64,000 bases of DNA. Origin: Casuarina equisetifolia (lineage: Eukaryota > Streptophyta > Magnoliopsida > Fagales > Casuarinaceae). The stretch covers positions 9,321,172 through 9,385,171 of the forward strand of contig CM052354.1 in assembly GCA_028551475.1 (NCBI GenBank), given 5' to 3'. Position numbers and translations under genes: made by a program. Under the pieces are notes generated by a model. The model was not told the origin of the DNA. It worked only from the letters and a program-made list of their open reading frames with translations, and did not search any database. This document shows, one piece after another, positions 34,935-47,600 of the stretch (its first letter is position 1; each line of letters opens with the position of its first letter).

Positions 34935-37900
34935 CTACTTTTTGGAACTGCTGGTGGTGTCATCCTGCCAGGTTGCTTGCCATTGCTTGTCATAAAAAGT
35001 TGTCTCTTCGATCAGCTTTTTCAAGTTTTCAACATCCTCATTCTTCCGGATCAGAAGAACTCCCGAAACAGCTACAAACAATAGAGTTTTACAAAAGAAG
35101 TTGCTCATTTGGTCAACCAAACCAACCCCAGTCAAGCTATCAACCAGATAAGCCATGAAGAAGCCTATCATTGCAGCACGGCCTGCATAAAACTCATCAA
35201 ACAGCATAGATTGATTAGCTTTTAGCTAGTGGCACTCTTTTTGTAATCCATGTTTCATTTTAGGGAAAAGCAAACGGACAGAACGAACCATTAAGTAGTT
35301 CGGCTTCAGGTAGATGGAACCTTTTCATCCATGCCCACCAAGGTATGATGGATGTGTCGAACATTATTGGGTCATCGTTACTGGATGATTCAGGGTTGTT
35401 CTCAAGCCATTTCCTCCTCTTAGCCTCTGAAATGATTATCCAAGAAGGTCCATTAGAAATCAAGTACTCTAAAATTTTCAGCGGGACAATGAACAAACTG
35501 TTGAGTCATTTGACTAATTCCATCTTCACCTCATCCTATCCTCTCTTGTACTTGATAAGGCAAGAAAAAGATGGCAAGCATCCAACAAGCAAAAGAATAG
35601 GAGACCCAAATTACAGGATCTGCGCCCCTTCAGCTCATTGAGAAAGATAATTTATATATAGAGGACCTTCAGTAGGATTTAAAGAATACATCATTCAGTT
35701 CTATCTCCGTCAACACAACAACCAAGAAACTGCATATTGATGATAATCAAATAAAACAAGTTCATTCATTGGCACCCTTGAAGTTGAAGTAATGCTATAA
35801 TAACGTGTAAGTGTATAATAGATGTATAAAGTCATGCTTAAACATCAGCAATCACCCCTGGACCTGGAAAACATCAGAAAACTATCATAACTACTTTTAT
35901 GTGGGAAGAAGTCAGAACAAATGGAAGTGGAATCTGTGAAAATTCTTAGAAAGAAACCCTAAACCTGACCTTACAAGGTCCAAACTAGGTCTTAAGAATG
36001 TTTACAGTTCTCTTTCCCTTGTTTTCCACACATGGTAGAATATAATTATATGGATCATGTCAGAACATAGTTAGAATTCGTGTAGAATGATCACTTTGAG
36101 GTAAAATAATCCATAAGGATTTATAAGATCAATTTGAATTCAGATTGATCATTTGATTCAAGGTTGAAACTGCAAGGACCAATTAGTAATTTTTGTTCAA
36201 AATTATAGTCCCCTTCTAAGTAGATGAGCATAAGAAACACAGTTTAGCCAGCACAGAAAATGATGGATTCTCCATGGACTCATAACTAGAGGATGTGCCA
36301 AATAATTTACATTCTGCAATCATAACCATGGGGACACATAGCTTGTCATGATAGTCACCAGCAAATATAAGGGGATGATGAGTCAAAACGACCAAGTATC
36401 ATCAATTCCAAATGACTGATTATATCAATCATGACTAGACAATGACAAAAAAAGGTTGGGTGCTGACACAGAAAACCTCAAGGATCGGAAGAAAGGGACG
36501 TTTCTTTAACCCCAGAAGTTCACCTTGAGGTCAAGAAATCAATATGCAACTGCTAGGTATCAGCAGTCCCTCTGACTCTGACCATATATTTCAAGACTAG
36601 ACAAGTGACTACAAAGGTCAGTTCAGACATAGGAAACATCAAATATAGAAAGAATCTAGGATATCTCTTTCTTGTAGATAATACTTACGACCAAGTAAAG
36701 CAAGATATACATTTGATTTAAAATCACAGAAAGGGATATTCGTTCACCAAATATAGGCAACCCCAGTAAGGAAAATCTCAAAAGCACCTAATCTTAGGTC
36801 AAACCGATAATTTCATTGGAATTACTTGGCTATCCCAAGGAAAATAACTAAAATAAACTGATCCTCAGCCCTAGAATATGATACAAATGAGAAGCATGTT
36901 CTGAAAGAGGTCGACATATTTCACAGAATTACACCCTTTTCAACATCTTTCTAAAATCAACAATACTTCCTGGCCTGCCATGCGTATTTGTATGTTGAAA
37001 TGGAAATAGATTTTAAAGTTTATCAGTTAAATTGCGTTTTAAAACTACAAACTATTAGAAGAAGATGCATAACCAGAACAACTTGCTAGGAAACATAATT
37101 TTGATTGGTTTTTTCTTGGCACATAACTTTTATCTTAGTGTTCTACTATAAGCCCTCGCGGACGCTTCATTAGAGATCATTAGTTTCTGAAATCTTGTTC
37201 AAAACTTTTCACTTTTGGGTACGTGGTTTAGTTCCTAAATAAAAAAGCAACACTGATCATGAGAAAAGAGACCAACAGAAAAAGATTAGTGCCAAAGATG
37301 ATCATTTCAATCAAATTCCTCCATATTGCGCAGTAAACAGATCAATGGGTATAAAGGTTGCCTAAATATTAACACAGTATAGAAACATTCTAGATCAACT
37401 AGAAACTTTATAATCTTCAAGTTGCATGTATTCCCAGTTTCCCATACAGAGTGAAAAATGAAAAAAAAAAGAAATAATCTTACTACAAGTCAAATTAATT
37501 CCCAGGCAAAGCAGAGTTGTGGAAGAAACAAAATCAAAGTCAGAAGAAACCCAAAAACTCACCGGCGTCAATAACGGCATCCCAATCAGTCTTTCCATTT
37601 TTCGCAAACTGCTTCAAGTCCCAAGTCCCACCAACCCATCTGGGATCCTCAAACTTACTCGCCACCTCCACTTCTGCTCCCGCTGCCGCCAAAGACCCAT
37701 TGGCCCCAGCAGAGCTCTCATCCTTCTCAGCCACCACCTGCGGAGGTTCAGGGCTCTTCTGGACTGCATCTGGTTCAAGTGCAGTAGCAGCTGATGCCGA
37801 AGTTCCAGCTCCATTGTCCGCTGAGGCCCTGGTGGTGGACACGAAGAAAGGCGTCTTGGATGGTCTGAGAGAGAGATAAGGCTTGAGGATGAGATGGGGT

Positions 37901-37971
37901 TTGGAAGGTAGAGATGGAGAGAGGGCTGGAGGGTGGGACGGAGGAGAGAAGAAGGCCATGGAAATTGACAT
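34935..37971 (-). CDS. LIL3: Light-harvesting-like protein 3 (LIL3), chloroplast
   Basis: Three exons on the - strand (37,971-37,563; 35,426-35,289; 35,182-34,935) join in phase into 264 residues. The start at 37,971 gives MSISMAFF; an upstream in-frame start would add 28 residues before a normal transit peptide. Residues 1-50 are Ser/Pro-rich, as in a chloroplast transit peptide, followed by an Ala/Glu-rich linker. The family hallmarks are [17 protein letters not shown] (106-122), [21 protein letters not shown] and the LHC motif [14 protein letters not shown] (182-195), then a second hydrophobic segment (about 212-228). LIL3 is a thylakoid protein that anchors and stabilises geranylgeranyl reductase and supports chlorophyll synthesis. 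Intron 1 is 2.1 kb and intron 2 is 106 bp. The exon 2 donor is G|GTTCGT, a weak but valid GT site. No defect is visible. Confidence 0.93.
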
Positions 37972-38134
37972 GATGTGGTTTGAAGAGGGGGTTTGGTCTC
38001 TCAGAGCATCCGACGGAGGTCGAGCTATCCTTTCCACAGCCTCAAAAACGGCCAAAACAGAGGTTTGTCGACTTGCGTTGTTTCCAATTGGACACTACGA
38101 CCTTTGGCAATTAATTAAGGTTTCAAATGTTTGA

Positions 38135-39160
38135 TGTAAGTTTGAGAACTACACATAGTAGCATCATTTAATGCTACCTCCAACACTACATGAATCAAAT
38201 TTGCAAGTAATTTTTGCCTGAAGTTGAATGTATTTATTCGGAATATAATTATTATATTTAATTTTATTATTATTAATAAAATTTAGTAAAATATTACCCT
38301 TGTTTAAAAAAAAAATTTCTGTCAATCCAAAGAAAAAATAAAAAAAGGAAAGGAAAACGAAAGAATAGTAAAGAATGGGTCATTTTCTAAAAAAAAAACT
38401 CAAGCGATTGAAAAGTATAAATGGAAGAGTATAGAAAAGCTAAATAATGGAAAAAAGCCTAGAAGCGAATGAATTCTATGTTCAATTGTATTGTTTTTGT
38501 ACGATGTGGTCTGTATTTATAGGCTCAAAAACCTAATACATGTATGATAATTGGTCTATTTTAATAATTATAGGAAATAAAACGAAATCATCACTTAACA
38601 CAGGTTAAATATGGTAACTTCTTATAAATTTAACCTTAAAAAAAATGAAGAAGGAACATCTTCACATGCTTCGAGATTCTAAACTTGCAAAAATGGAAAA
38701 AAAAAAATCAAAGAAATAAGAAACCTCTCGCCACATTCCCATGCCAACCATGATGAAATAGAAAAGAATCAAGAAAAAAAATAAAAAATGAAAAATGAAC
38801 GGAAAAATCTCTCCATAAGGTAACTAAAATAAGTTTAAAGTCTAGGAATTAAGCCTATATAATCAGGCTTCTTGTTGCACAAATTATATAAAAATAGAAA
38901 AATAAAAGGAAAATGAAAGAAACGAGAAGGCCCTCGCCACATTTATATGCCAACCATGATGATATAGAAAGTAACTAAAAGAAAAAAGAAAAAAAAATGA
39001 TAAGAAAATCTCTGGAACAATTCGAGTAAACAAAAAAGGAAAACATGAAGCGATATATTTGAAATTCGAAAATTGCTTCTCAGAGACCTGCTTATTCTCC
39101 TGCATGTGTGAAATGGCTAATCGATCCGCCCGGTGTCATTTTGTGTTGCTTGCTTTGTAG
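38135..39160. other. LIL3 upstream region and AT-rich spacer
   Basis: No gene is supported. Text near 38,700-38,800 and 38,890-38,970 shares similar phrases (CCTCGCCACATT...ATGCCAACCATGATGA), suggesting a short local duplication about 200 bp apart. Confidence 0.45.
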
Positions 39161-39164
39161 CCTT

Positions 39165-40985
39165 TAGAAATTAGTATTATATACTTAATTAAAAATAAGT
39201 ATACATTAATTTTCATATTTTTATAACAAAATATAGGGGTGATGTCAAAGGATTAGTAATTGTTTTTAAAAAAATTATTTTACACCATAAGGTAACTATT
39301 TTAAGAAATATGCAAGAAAATTTGTGAGGAAGAGAATAAAAAAAAAAGAGAAGTAGAAAAAATATTTTAATTGTGTTCACGGTGACATATGCAGAAAGAA
39401 AACCGGCACCATAAAAATCTAATTCTTGCAGCTACTCTTTTAAATTCTGCACTTTCTTTCTATATATGCAATATGATTCCTTCTTGTTTCTTTGTTCTAT
39501 TTACTCTATTAGATAAGGGCATCTTCTGTTTAAGGCCATACTTTTTTTATGCTTGTTCAACCACTAGCACGAGAGAGGGCAAAGCTTGAGGTTTCACCTT
39601 GAGGTTCAAAAAAGAAAGAGGTGCCTCCAAATTGGCCAATAATCTCTCCAAGTGGAGCTGAATTCATTTATTTCCTAGCTCTTTATTAGACTAAGAAAAA
39701 GGACTACCAATACATCCCATGTTTTTAGAACCTACTTCTATTTGTTTCAATCTTGCCAAAACTATAATCTTTTATGTAATCATAACTAGCATACAAAATG
39801 GAGCATATAAATTAAATTAATGTCGTGTGTTATAACTTCAATTGTGATACTCTATGAATTGTGATTAATTATTTAGATATCAATACAAGTCTCCCACAAT
39901 AACCAAATGTTTGTCCATGATTCCTTTACATACACTTGTGTGCTATGTGCATCGTGAGGAAAATGTAGTAGTAGATTGTCTAGCCAATCATGGTCATGCT
40001 GTTCAGAACATGATAATTTTTGACCAATTTGAATCATTGCCTTATCTATGCTTAGATGTTTATGTTAAAGATTAACTAGGTTTAAAGAATTATAGGCCAC
40101 CATAGGGTAAAGCAAATGTACTGCCCAATGTATTTTGTGTTTACTTTTGTGTATGTGTGGCATCATAATATATAAGTGATTAGCTTTTCTTTATAGATTA
40201 GGCTTATACCCTATCCATTATATTTATCCAAGGTATGGTTATTACGCCCAGACTTGTTGGTATTAATAAAATTTGTCAGGATATTGTCTATGTTATCTAA
40301 AAAAATAAAAATAAATAATAATAATAATAATAATAACCAAATGTGTTGTTCATAGGATTACCATGTAAGGTTGTTAAAAGACATCTAGGAACTATTTCGG
40401 AGGTTGTTGAATGTTGAAGGAGTTCCTAATGAGTTGCAGTTTCTTTAAAAGAAATTGGTTCATGAGGTCTTGTTTCCTTTAGTTCAAATGAATAGTTGAT
40501 TTCATTTATATTGGATTGTGCTTTGAGGGATTTCATTTTGGCTATGATTTGCTCCTTTGTAATCTTCGGTTGTGCTTATTTGTATGTAAGTTATTTTACA
40601 TTATTGTTGTTATTCAACTATTTTGTGAGTTTTAGGTGTTCTTTGTTGTTCATTTTGTGTAATTCTACTCCTTGTTGTCTTGAGGTATAGATGAATTGGA
40701 AAATTTGTTCAAATGATGGAGATGATTGTCATGCTCTTTGGATTAGGAGTGTGGTAGTATAAAAATTTATAAGACTGAAACCTTAAGTTTTTTTTTTAAT
40801 GGATATTTTTACTTAGATTTTAATCATAAATTAATTTTTATAACAATTTTTTGTCCTTACTTCCTATTAAATAAACCTAATTATTATCCCAATATAATTA
40901 TGTTTAAAACTCTCAATATAATTAGATTTTGACTATTTAGTCTGGGTTTTATAATTGAGGTAGAATTTAAATAAATCTAACTCTT
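39165..40985 (+). repeat. Upstream block A of the F-box array, copy 1 (with LINE insert)
   Basis: Matches 51,460-52,440 and 57,470-58,480. Shared text includes GAATGTTGAAGGAGTTC, TTCAAATGATGGAGATGAT and ATTAGATTTTGACTATTTAG. It lies upstream of the intact F-box gene, as its partners lie upstream of F-box fragments, so it is part of the duplicated unit. Confidence 0.8.
39911..40331 (+). mobile_element. 5'-truncated LINE, 3' end only, with 13-bp target duplication
   Basis: A 421-bp insert flanked by AATAACCAAATGT (39,898-39,910 and 40,332-40,344). It encodes the end of a LINE RNase H-like domain (VVVDCLANHGHA...) and ends in an A-rich (AAT)n tail, as expected for target-primed reverse transcription. 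Copies of block A at about 51,690 and 57,630 lack it, giving empty-site paralogues. Confidence 0.88.
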
Positions 40986-41445
40986 ATCTATTAAATGCCA
41001 TGTCAGCAGTCCACCTCACCATGTCCACGTCAGCCCTTCTCATCGAAAGCCTGGAGCGCCGTCTGCCTCACTGAAAACACCGACCGCCTCTGCAAGAACC
41101 TGGTCGGAATCCCGGCACCCAAAAGCTTTCCATTCTTATCCGATGATCTGCAAATCTTCACCTCAATGTCAAGAAGGCAATACCACCAACCGGCGTTTCC
41201 AATCAAGGCCGACTTTGGGAAAGATTTCCAATTCTTTCCAACCAAAGTCTCTCCAATTAGGTCAAATCTTCGATTCATCCTCTCAAACGTAAATTTACTA
41301 CAATTAGATTAGGTTTTGTATTTTCCTCATCGTATAGCACAATCCGGTCTATAAAGTAGACATAACTTGTAAACCCTTTTCCGCAACCTGGGTTTTGAGT
41401 TCTTGAGAGATTCTTCAATTTCTTGAAGAAATCGCCTGTCAATTC
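40986..41445 (-). other. Insertion specific to the intact F-box unit, with an 82-codon ORF
   Basis: Relative to the copy at about 52,360-52,420, roughly 455 bp is inserted between CTCTTA and TCCTAATATGATTGG text. It holds a less AT-rich - strand frame (41,278-41,030) with no family I can name. A pyrimidine-rich tail resembling LTR U5 sequence follows. It could be a gene fragment carried by a retroelement. Function is unknown. Confidence 0.45.
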
Positions 41446-41649
41446 TATCCTAATATGATTGGTATTAGCACTCCTAACATCTTTGAGTTTTTACTGTTGA
41501 TTGTTGTGAAATTCTTGGTGGAAACATTCTGCTCCTGAATATTCTGTTTTTGCTCTTCTTTTAGGATGATTTGGTCTCTGTTTTTCACCAAAATACTCCG
41601 GAGTCGCCTACTGTGAACACCAACAGGAAGTCAGTCAAGCAACGACGAT

Positions 41650-42735
41650 ATGCCTAAGAAAGCTGTTTACTGGTCGAATCTCCCGAAGGAACTCTTGGCA
41701 ATCATCGGCAAAAGCCTTGACCCCCTCGTCGATGTTCCCCGATTTCGCGGTGTTTGTACCTCCTGGCGCTCCTCCATCCCTCCGGCCCACGCTCTTTCTC
41801 CTCGCTTCCCTCTTGAGTTCGAAAGCCCCTGGGCCACGTTAAATCCCGGTTTGGAGTTTGAACCGCGAGCTCGTCTTTACGAAAGCAGACTCTATCTTGT
41901 TAAACCTTTAAATCCTTTACGAGCTTCAACTTCTTCTTGCAAACAGGGCTGGTTGATCATGGTCGAATATGATTCATGTTCAAGAAGATTTCTTCTTTAT
42001 GATCCATTCACGGGTTGGATGATACATCACAAGCCAAAGACTCTGAGCTTGTTGAACTGTCGGACCGTGGAATTGGGTAAAGCCTACACGTTCAGACAGT
42101 CAGGAACTTATTCTGATTATGGTTCCATGGAACCCAAAGTAGTGATGTTCACCAGTCCAGACGACTCGGCGGCTTTCTTTATACTTAACCTCGGTTCATT
42201 GTTTTTTGCAAGAGAAGGGAATGAGAAGTTTATCATGATGGATGATCGTGAGGTTCATTATGACTATACTATCGTTTATCAGGGAAAATTCTATTGTGTT
42301 GATGAATATAGAATACTTTGGCGGATTGAAAGCTCATCCTTGAAGATGGTACAAGTTTTGTCTTCACCTTTGTCTGGGTTTGATGCTGCTAACAATAGGA
42401 AAAACTATCTAGTGGAGTCTTGTGGATCTCTTTATCTCATTATTACATTTGGGGATTTGAGGGTTAAGTTGTATGACTTGGAGGTATATAAGTTAGATGA
42501 AGAACGTGGTCGATGGATTTTAATTAGAAGTTTGGGTGATCATGCCTTCTTTCTTGGTAATGATTATTCTTTCTCCATTTTAGCTTCAGAACTTGTTGGA
42601 TGTAAAAAGAATTACATTTACGTACTTGAACAAGATGGCATTGGTGGCATTTTTGATATGGAGAGTCGCAACATTCAAAAGGTAGGTGTTAGGAATGATA
42701 AGATTTCGTACAATTTGCCTTTCTTCTATAAATGA
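41650..42735 (+). CDS. F-box protein with DUF295-type domain (SKIP23-like)
   Basis: A single-exon 361-residue frame. The N-terminal F-box (residues about 8-45) includes LPKELLAIIGKSLDPLVDV and RFRGVCTSWRSSIP, which would bind SKP1/ASK in an SCF ubiquitin ligase. The rest matches the plant DUF295 domain: YDPFTG, GKAYTF, REGNEKFIMMDD, VYQGKFYCVDEYRILWRI, ESCGSLYLI and LGDHAFFLGNDYSFSI. The start at 41,650 (CGACGATATGCC) is conserved in the other copies. It is the only intact member of a tandem array. A leader of the form TTTTAGGATGATTTGGTCTC precedes it in several copies and may include a 5' UTR intron acceptor. Its substrate is unknown. Confidence 0.9.
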   Translation: MPKKAVYWSNLPKELLAIIGKSLDPLVDVPRFRGVCTSWRSSIPPAHALSPRFPLEFESPWATLNPGLEFEPRARLYESRLYLVKPLNPLRASTSSCKQGWLIMVEYDSCSRRFLLYDPFTGWMIHHKPKTLSLLNCRTVELGKAYTFRQSGTYSDYGSMEPKVVMFTSPDDSAAFFILNLGSLFFAREGNEKFIMMDDREVHYDYTIVYQGKFYCVDEYRILWRIESSSLKMVQVLSSPLSGFDAANNRKNYLVESCGSLYLIITFGDLRVKLYDLEVYKLDEERGRWILIRSLGDHAFFLGNDYSFSILASELVGCKKNYIYVLEQDGIGGIFDMESRNIQKVGVRNDKISYNLPFFYK

Positions 42736-42746
42736 AGATATTAGTG

Positions 42747-43085
42747 CAGCACGGCCTTAATTGCGGTCATAATTAACATGACCTCCTTATTCCTCTCATT
42801 AATGGGTCGGGCGTGGTCTGCCCCAACTCTCAACTCGTCTGGAAATGAAACCTGATTTCACTAGTGCCGCAATCGGTTGGGGGAGAAGCTTGCAGAAGCT
42901 GTAGAATTGTAAGTTGTGATAATTATGTTTAAATTTCGAATGGTTTCTGTATTTTCATGCGGTTTAAGTTTAAATATTATTCTCTCCTTCTCTACCTTTG
43001 TGTTTGGATTTTAGGGTTTGAATATTGTTTGTTGGCTGTTCAATTCTTGTGGAATTCTTGGTGGATTGTTTCAATTCTCAACAAC
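42747..43085 (+). repeat. F-box array leader block D, copy 1
   Basis: Starts CAGCACGGCCTTAATTGCGG and runs to GGTGGATTGTTTCAATTCTC. It matches 49,388-49,794 and, less completely, 62,765-63,060; part matches 47,600-47,780. In other units it leads into an F-box start codon, but here the gene is missing and LINE sequence follows. Confidence 0.8.
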
Positions 43086-43289
43086 TCTGCATAGATAAGC
43101 AGAGACAATAGTACACTTAAATCGTTGGTTCCAAGTTAATAGTTCATTCTACTCCTTCAACTTATGGAGATATTAAAAGGTCATGACACATCATCTGCCA
43201 CATCATCGTGACACAACACCACATCAGCCCTAGAGCCACGTCAACCCAAAGGGCCACATCAGTAGCACCTAACCTGGACTTGCAATGGC

Positions 43290-44130
43290 AACCCAACCCG
43301 AAAACACCTTGTTTATTCTCTACACTACACACTTAGGAACCTTGATTATCGAAAACATATGGATTGGCATTGAAAACAGAACACCTTTGATAAGAGCGAT
43401 CTTGCCTCCGTGTGATAAAAATTTGGTTTTCCAATTTGTATTTTCCCTACCACCTTTGCCATTAGTTCATCAAAGTAGTGTTGTATAGCTCTCCCCCTTT
43501 ATACAAAGGAACTCCTAAAGATTTTATGGGGAAATCCACATGTGCAAGCTAAGTCCAATACATAAAGTTGTGCTTTCTTTTCTCTTGGCATTTTGTTGAA
43601 ATGACTACAATATATTTCTTATCATTGATTAATTGAAAAGTATATAATTTATATTCATACAAAAGATCCTTGAAATTAGTAATGGATCTTTTCTTATCAT
43701 TCAAAAAGACAATCATATCATATACATATAATAGATTTGAAGTTATTGGTACCCTTGTATTTTCCTACATCTCCATGTTGCACCAAGTATTTAAATTTCC
43801 TATAAAGGCTTCTTGTGTCATAATAAAGTGGTTCAAAGATAAAGGTTCACCCTGTCTTAAATCCCTTCTTGACTCGAAGAACCCAAATTTTTTTCCTTGA
43901 AGCTAGATGGAGAACCATTTATTGGAGATACACTAAAAAATCATGTCACACCACAAGTTTTAGCCCCCAAAATATTTGGGAACTTTGAGCATGTCAACCT
44001 TTATAATAACATTGTTTCCTTCTACATTCCTATTTGTCTCATTAACCACCTCCTGGATGAGAGAATTATTTTCGCAAATAGCCCTTTCTTAAATGAAATC
44101 AAATGGTTCTGGTGATCTCAATCAGGGCTG
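43290..44130 (-). mobile_element. LINE reverse-transcriptase fragment
   Basis: On the - strand, decayed frames contain GIRQGDPLSLNHF, the RQGDPLS motif of LINE reverse transcriptase. Preceding FFSVSPINGSP and later text match the fingers/palm order. The part at 43,320-43,420 matches 60,490-60,585. No ends or target duplications were found. Confidence 0.7.
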
Positions 44131-44324
44131 TGCCTTAACTAAGCGATCATTTAATATCTTAGCTGATATGTTATACCAATAACGTGTATAGACTAGATGA
44201 CCTTAAGAATGAAAACGTTTAGGGGAACGAACCTTCGGTATTGGAGCCAGGGATGTGGTAGTGGTGCGCTCTTTGAGAGCGGACGTCCGTGAAAGAAGCA
44301 TCTATAATGTCCAGTTTTACTTTT

Positions 44325-44820
44325 TCTCTAACAAAGAATGTAAAAGAAAATAAAAAAATAATTAACACATTTCGAAGAATTCTTTATGCAAAAACAAAAG
44401 GTTCAGTAGAATATGAAAAAAAAGTGAAAATGCTCCTGATCCTTTAATTTTTTGAAAACCACTACGATTATTTTATGAGATAATGACCTCCTTTTTAGTT
44501 TCTTTAAGGATCTAAGAAAGCTTTAAATCTGCTTAAGGTGAGAAAGAAAAGCATGTTTATATTTTAAAACCCAAAATAATTTTCCTCAAATTGGGAAAAA
44601 CATATATAAGGGGGTTTTTCTTTTTCTTTCAAATCTAAACCTCCCCAGCCCTGGAAACCCAAAACTATAGAAATTTAGAAGAAAAAAAAGGGGAATGAAA
44701 TATCTCTCCGTATGCTATAGGAATTCAAACTTAATAAAACTAAAAAATGGGTTCAGTAGAGAAAAAGAATGGCCCCAAAAATAAAAGGCGTCACAATTGA
44801 ACGGTTCACAATTGAAAAAT
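44325..44820 (+). repeat. Block C, copy 1
   Basis: About 495 bp starting AACAAAGAATGTAAAAGAAA, repeated at 52,717-53,198 with about 90% or more identity by eye. No coding frame is conserved. Confidence 0.85.
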
Positions 44821-44869
44821 AGAATGGCCCCTTTTCTATTTTTCAGTCGATGATGTTGCTGGGGGCTGC

Positions 44870-46120
44870 TGCTGTTGTTCAGATCCTGTCACTGGAGTAA
44901 CCGACGATTCTGGTGTTTAGATCTAGTCAAGAATCATGGGCGTGTAGTAGTTATGAAGAAGCTTTCGTTTGTTGTCCTTGGTTGGCTTCTGTAGTATAAT
45001 TTTAGTGTGGACTTGTGAAATAATTTAGTTTGGTTGAGACTGCTATTTGAATAGTGTGGTGATTACGGTGTAGTGTAGTTTGATGTGGATTTGTACTGTA
45101 ATTTGGTTTGGTTGAGATTGTTGTTTGGTTCGTGTGGTAAATTATGGTGTAGTGTAGTATTTGGTGTGGATTTGTACTACAATTCAGTTAGCTAAGATTG
45201 TTGTTTGTACTGTGAGTAGGGATTGTACAAACCTAGAGGCATGTATCTATTAGCACTTTATAAGTAAATTCAAATTGTATGAAGTATATAATAGAAGTAG
45301 ATATTCAATGGAAGAAGGCAAAGTCTCTCGAGTTTGTTATACTAAGTAGAAGATTGAGCCTTTGGTGAAGGTACTTCCAAACTTCTGCCTCTCTAATTAG
45401 TTGACAACTAAGTGATATCCAAATGATGGTCAAGCTATTCCAGAGATTAAATCCAAGTAGTGAAGAGTTTGAGGTTAGAGATAAAAGAAGAATTAGGAAT
45501 CTTGAAGATTTTAGAAAATCATTAAGAAAAAATAATGGTGTAGAAGTAAGGATAATGAAGTTTGGACAAACAGCTCCTACTAATAGAGACATGGCTAAAG
45601 AAAGTGTAGCTTAGAAGGACAAGATACACAAGGAAAAGGAAGTTTGAGATAGTCTATTGGTAGTGCAATCAAAAACTCTTAAAGAAAAACAAAATTCTTA
45701 GAGTAGTATTTTGATAGGAGGTTTAGTACAAAGTGCTTATTTAGCACTGAACATACCAACGTTCAGTGCTAAATAATGGAAAAATTAGAGTTGCTCCTTC
45801 TCGGAAAGTAATTGAAAAAGGAAGGTCATTTTCTTATCAAATACTTAAGAGTTCCATTGATCTCTAAAAGAATATATATAATTTGGATTGCAATTCTAAT
45901 GAATAAAATAATAGGAAAAATTAAAAGATAGGAGTCTAAGCATATCAATTATAGGGAAAGATTACAACTATCAAAAAGTGTTCTATTCTTTTACAAGTGT
46001 AGCGGTTACAAATTTTTTTATTGCCCAAATAGATACTATATAAAATTGAAAATGAATTAGACTCTTCTTATGGGTAGGTAAATTTACTAGGCAAGGAATA
46101 GGAAAAGTGGCTTGGAAGAA
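44870..46120 (+). repeat. Block B, copy 1
   Basis: Matches 60,660-61,945 in order: TTAGATCTAGTCAAGAATC, GTAGTGTAGTTTG, CTTCCAAACT.CTGCCT and GATTTTAGAAAATCATTA. A short part also recurs at 57,236-57,430. Confidence 0.8.
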
Positions 46121-46870
46121 AATTTGTTATCTTAAAATTTCTAAAAGATTGGAATTGATAAATATTCACACTTGGAATAAAGCAACAATTAGCAAACTTT
46201 AATGGCCTTTTGTGCAAAATAACTCAAATTCTTTAAGAGCAAGATGGATGATATTAGAAAATTTTAAGGGAATAAGTGTTTTAGAAGTATAAGTAAAAAG
46301 ATTACTAGCTTGGAGTTGAAGTAGCATTATACAAGTAAGAAAGGAACTTTTATAATTAATGACTAGATCATAGTATAACATTGCCAAAAGCTATTCAAAG
46401 CTAAAAGAGAATAGAGAAAAAACTTAATGGACTAGAGTAATATGAAAAGAATGAGGACCAAAATATAATTTTATCTATAGGATCATTTTCAAAGACAAGT
46501 TTACTATAACATATCTAGTTGCTATATGGAACACCTGAATGGACCTATAATGTAACTTTTTCTAACAATAAGAAGAATTATAGGAATATTTATTCCTTAA
46601 TCACAAGTTCACAAATTGCATTGAAGGGCATTACTAGGTATGAATTGACTATCTTAAAGAATAGAACAATGGAGAGAAGAAGTATGTTAGATGAGTAAGC
46701 CTATTAAATGTAAAAGTTTTGTAGCAATCTTGTTCAGTATATTCTTCAAAGATGCATTATAACACATTTGGGATAAAAGGAATAAGAGAAGATTCAACCA
46801 CAAAAGTCTAGATAACTTGACTATTATTGTAAAAATTAAGAAAGACGATAGAGACAAGATTTAATTAATT
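45890..46870 (+). mobile_element. LINE 3' half (RT C-terminus and zf-RVT region), decayed
   Basis: Broken + strand frames contain text such as SKSVLFFY, KVCYLKISK-like and INIHTWNKATI, then ARWMILENFKG, matching the conserved RT/zf-RVT end of plant LINEs. A final piece near 46,780-46,860 fits the C-terminus. Stops are frequent. The 61,700-61,945 segment is a second copy of its start. Confidence 0.6.
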
Positions 46871-47379
46871 AGAAGAATGCAGCTTATAAATATAATAAAT
46901 TTCTACAAGAGTTTTAAAATTTGCCAAATACAATTTTTGTGCTTGAATAATAATATTATAATTGAACAATTTTGTACTTGCTTTGGTGATATATAATTTG
47001 ATCTTTTCACCAAAAAAAAATAATTTCAATAAAGAAGGCATAATTTGAGTTCCAAATACAAACAAATTTAAAAAAACTTGGATGCTTTTGTCAAAGAATA
47101 TGTAGTCCTAAACGGATGGAATATATGCGATTTAAGGTACAAATTTTCTAGTTAATTCTCCCCCTCATGTCTATCTTGGAGTGCACTATCATAGAACATG
47201 TTTTTCCATATATATTAAGTTTCCATGTCTAAGTAATATCCCAAACAGTTTTAGCAAGTTTAGAAAAATTTCTTCAAATGACAAAGCAACATCAGCATTT
47301 AAACGATTTCGGACGGTAAAACAATTCTCATTTGCATGGAAAACAACGGGTCTATATGTATAAAGCATGAAGTACAATA
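46871..47379. other. AT-rich spacer
   Basis: No gene is supported. Several short ORFs here have no recognisable content. Confidence 0.4.
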
Positions 47380-47600
47380 GGTTGGCCGATTGTGCATCAT
47401 AAAAATACTTCGCAAGAATACATATGTCTATAAATGTACATAAGCTTAATAAAAAATTAATGCACTTTATAGCAAAGTTGATGAAAAGTTCATAAATATA
47501 CTAGATATCAATATTATATATTTTGCACCAAATGAAAAAACAAACCTTATACACAAAGTTTACATGTATTTTGGACTAGTCGATACACTAAATATTAGTA
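47380..47600 (+). repeat. AT-rich repeat family E, copy 1
   Basis: Matches 51,150-51,490 and 63,770-64,000. Shared phrases include ATATTATATATTTTG.ACCA, TTACACAAAGT and TATTTTGGAC.A.TC. The repeat has internal near-repeats of about 80-100 bp. No ORF and no clear terminal inverted repeat. Confidence 0.7.

Noticed and set aside
37517..37879. Open frames on the + strand opposite LIL3 exon 1
   Set aside because: They are shadows of the transit-peptide and linker coding sequence on the other strand.
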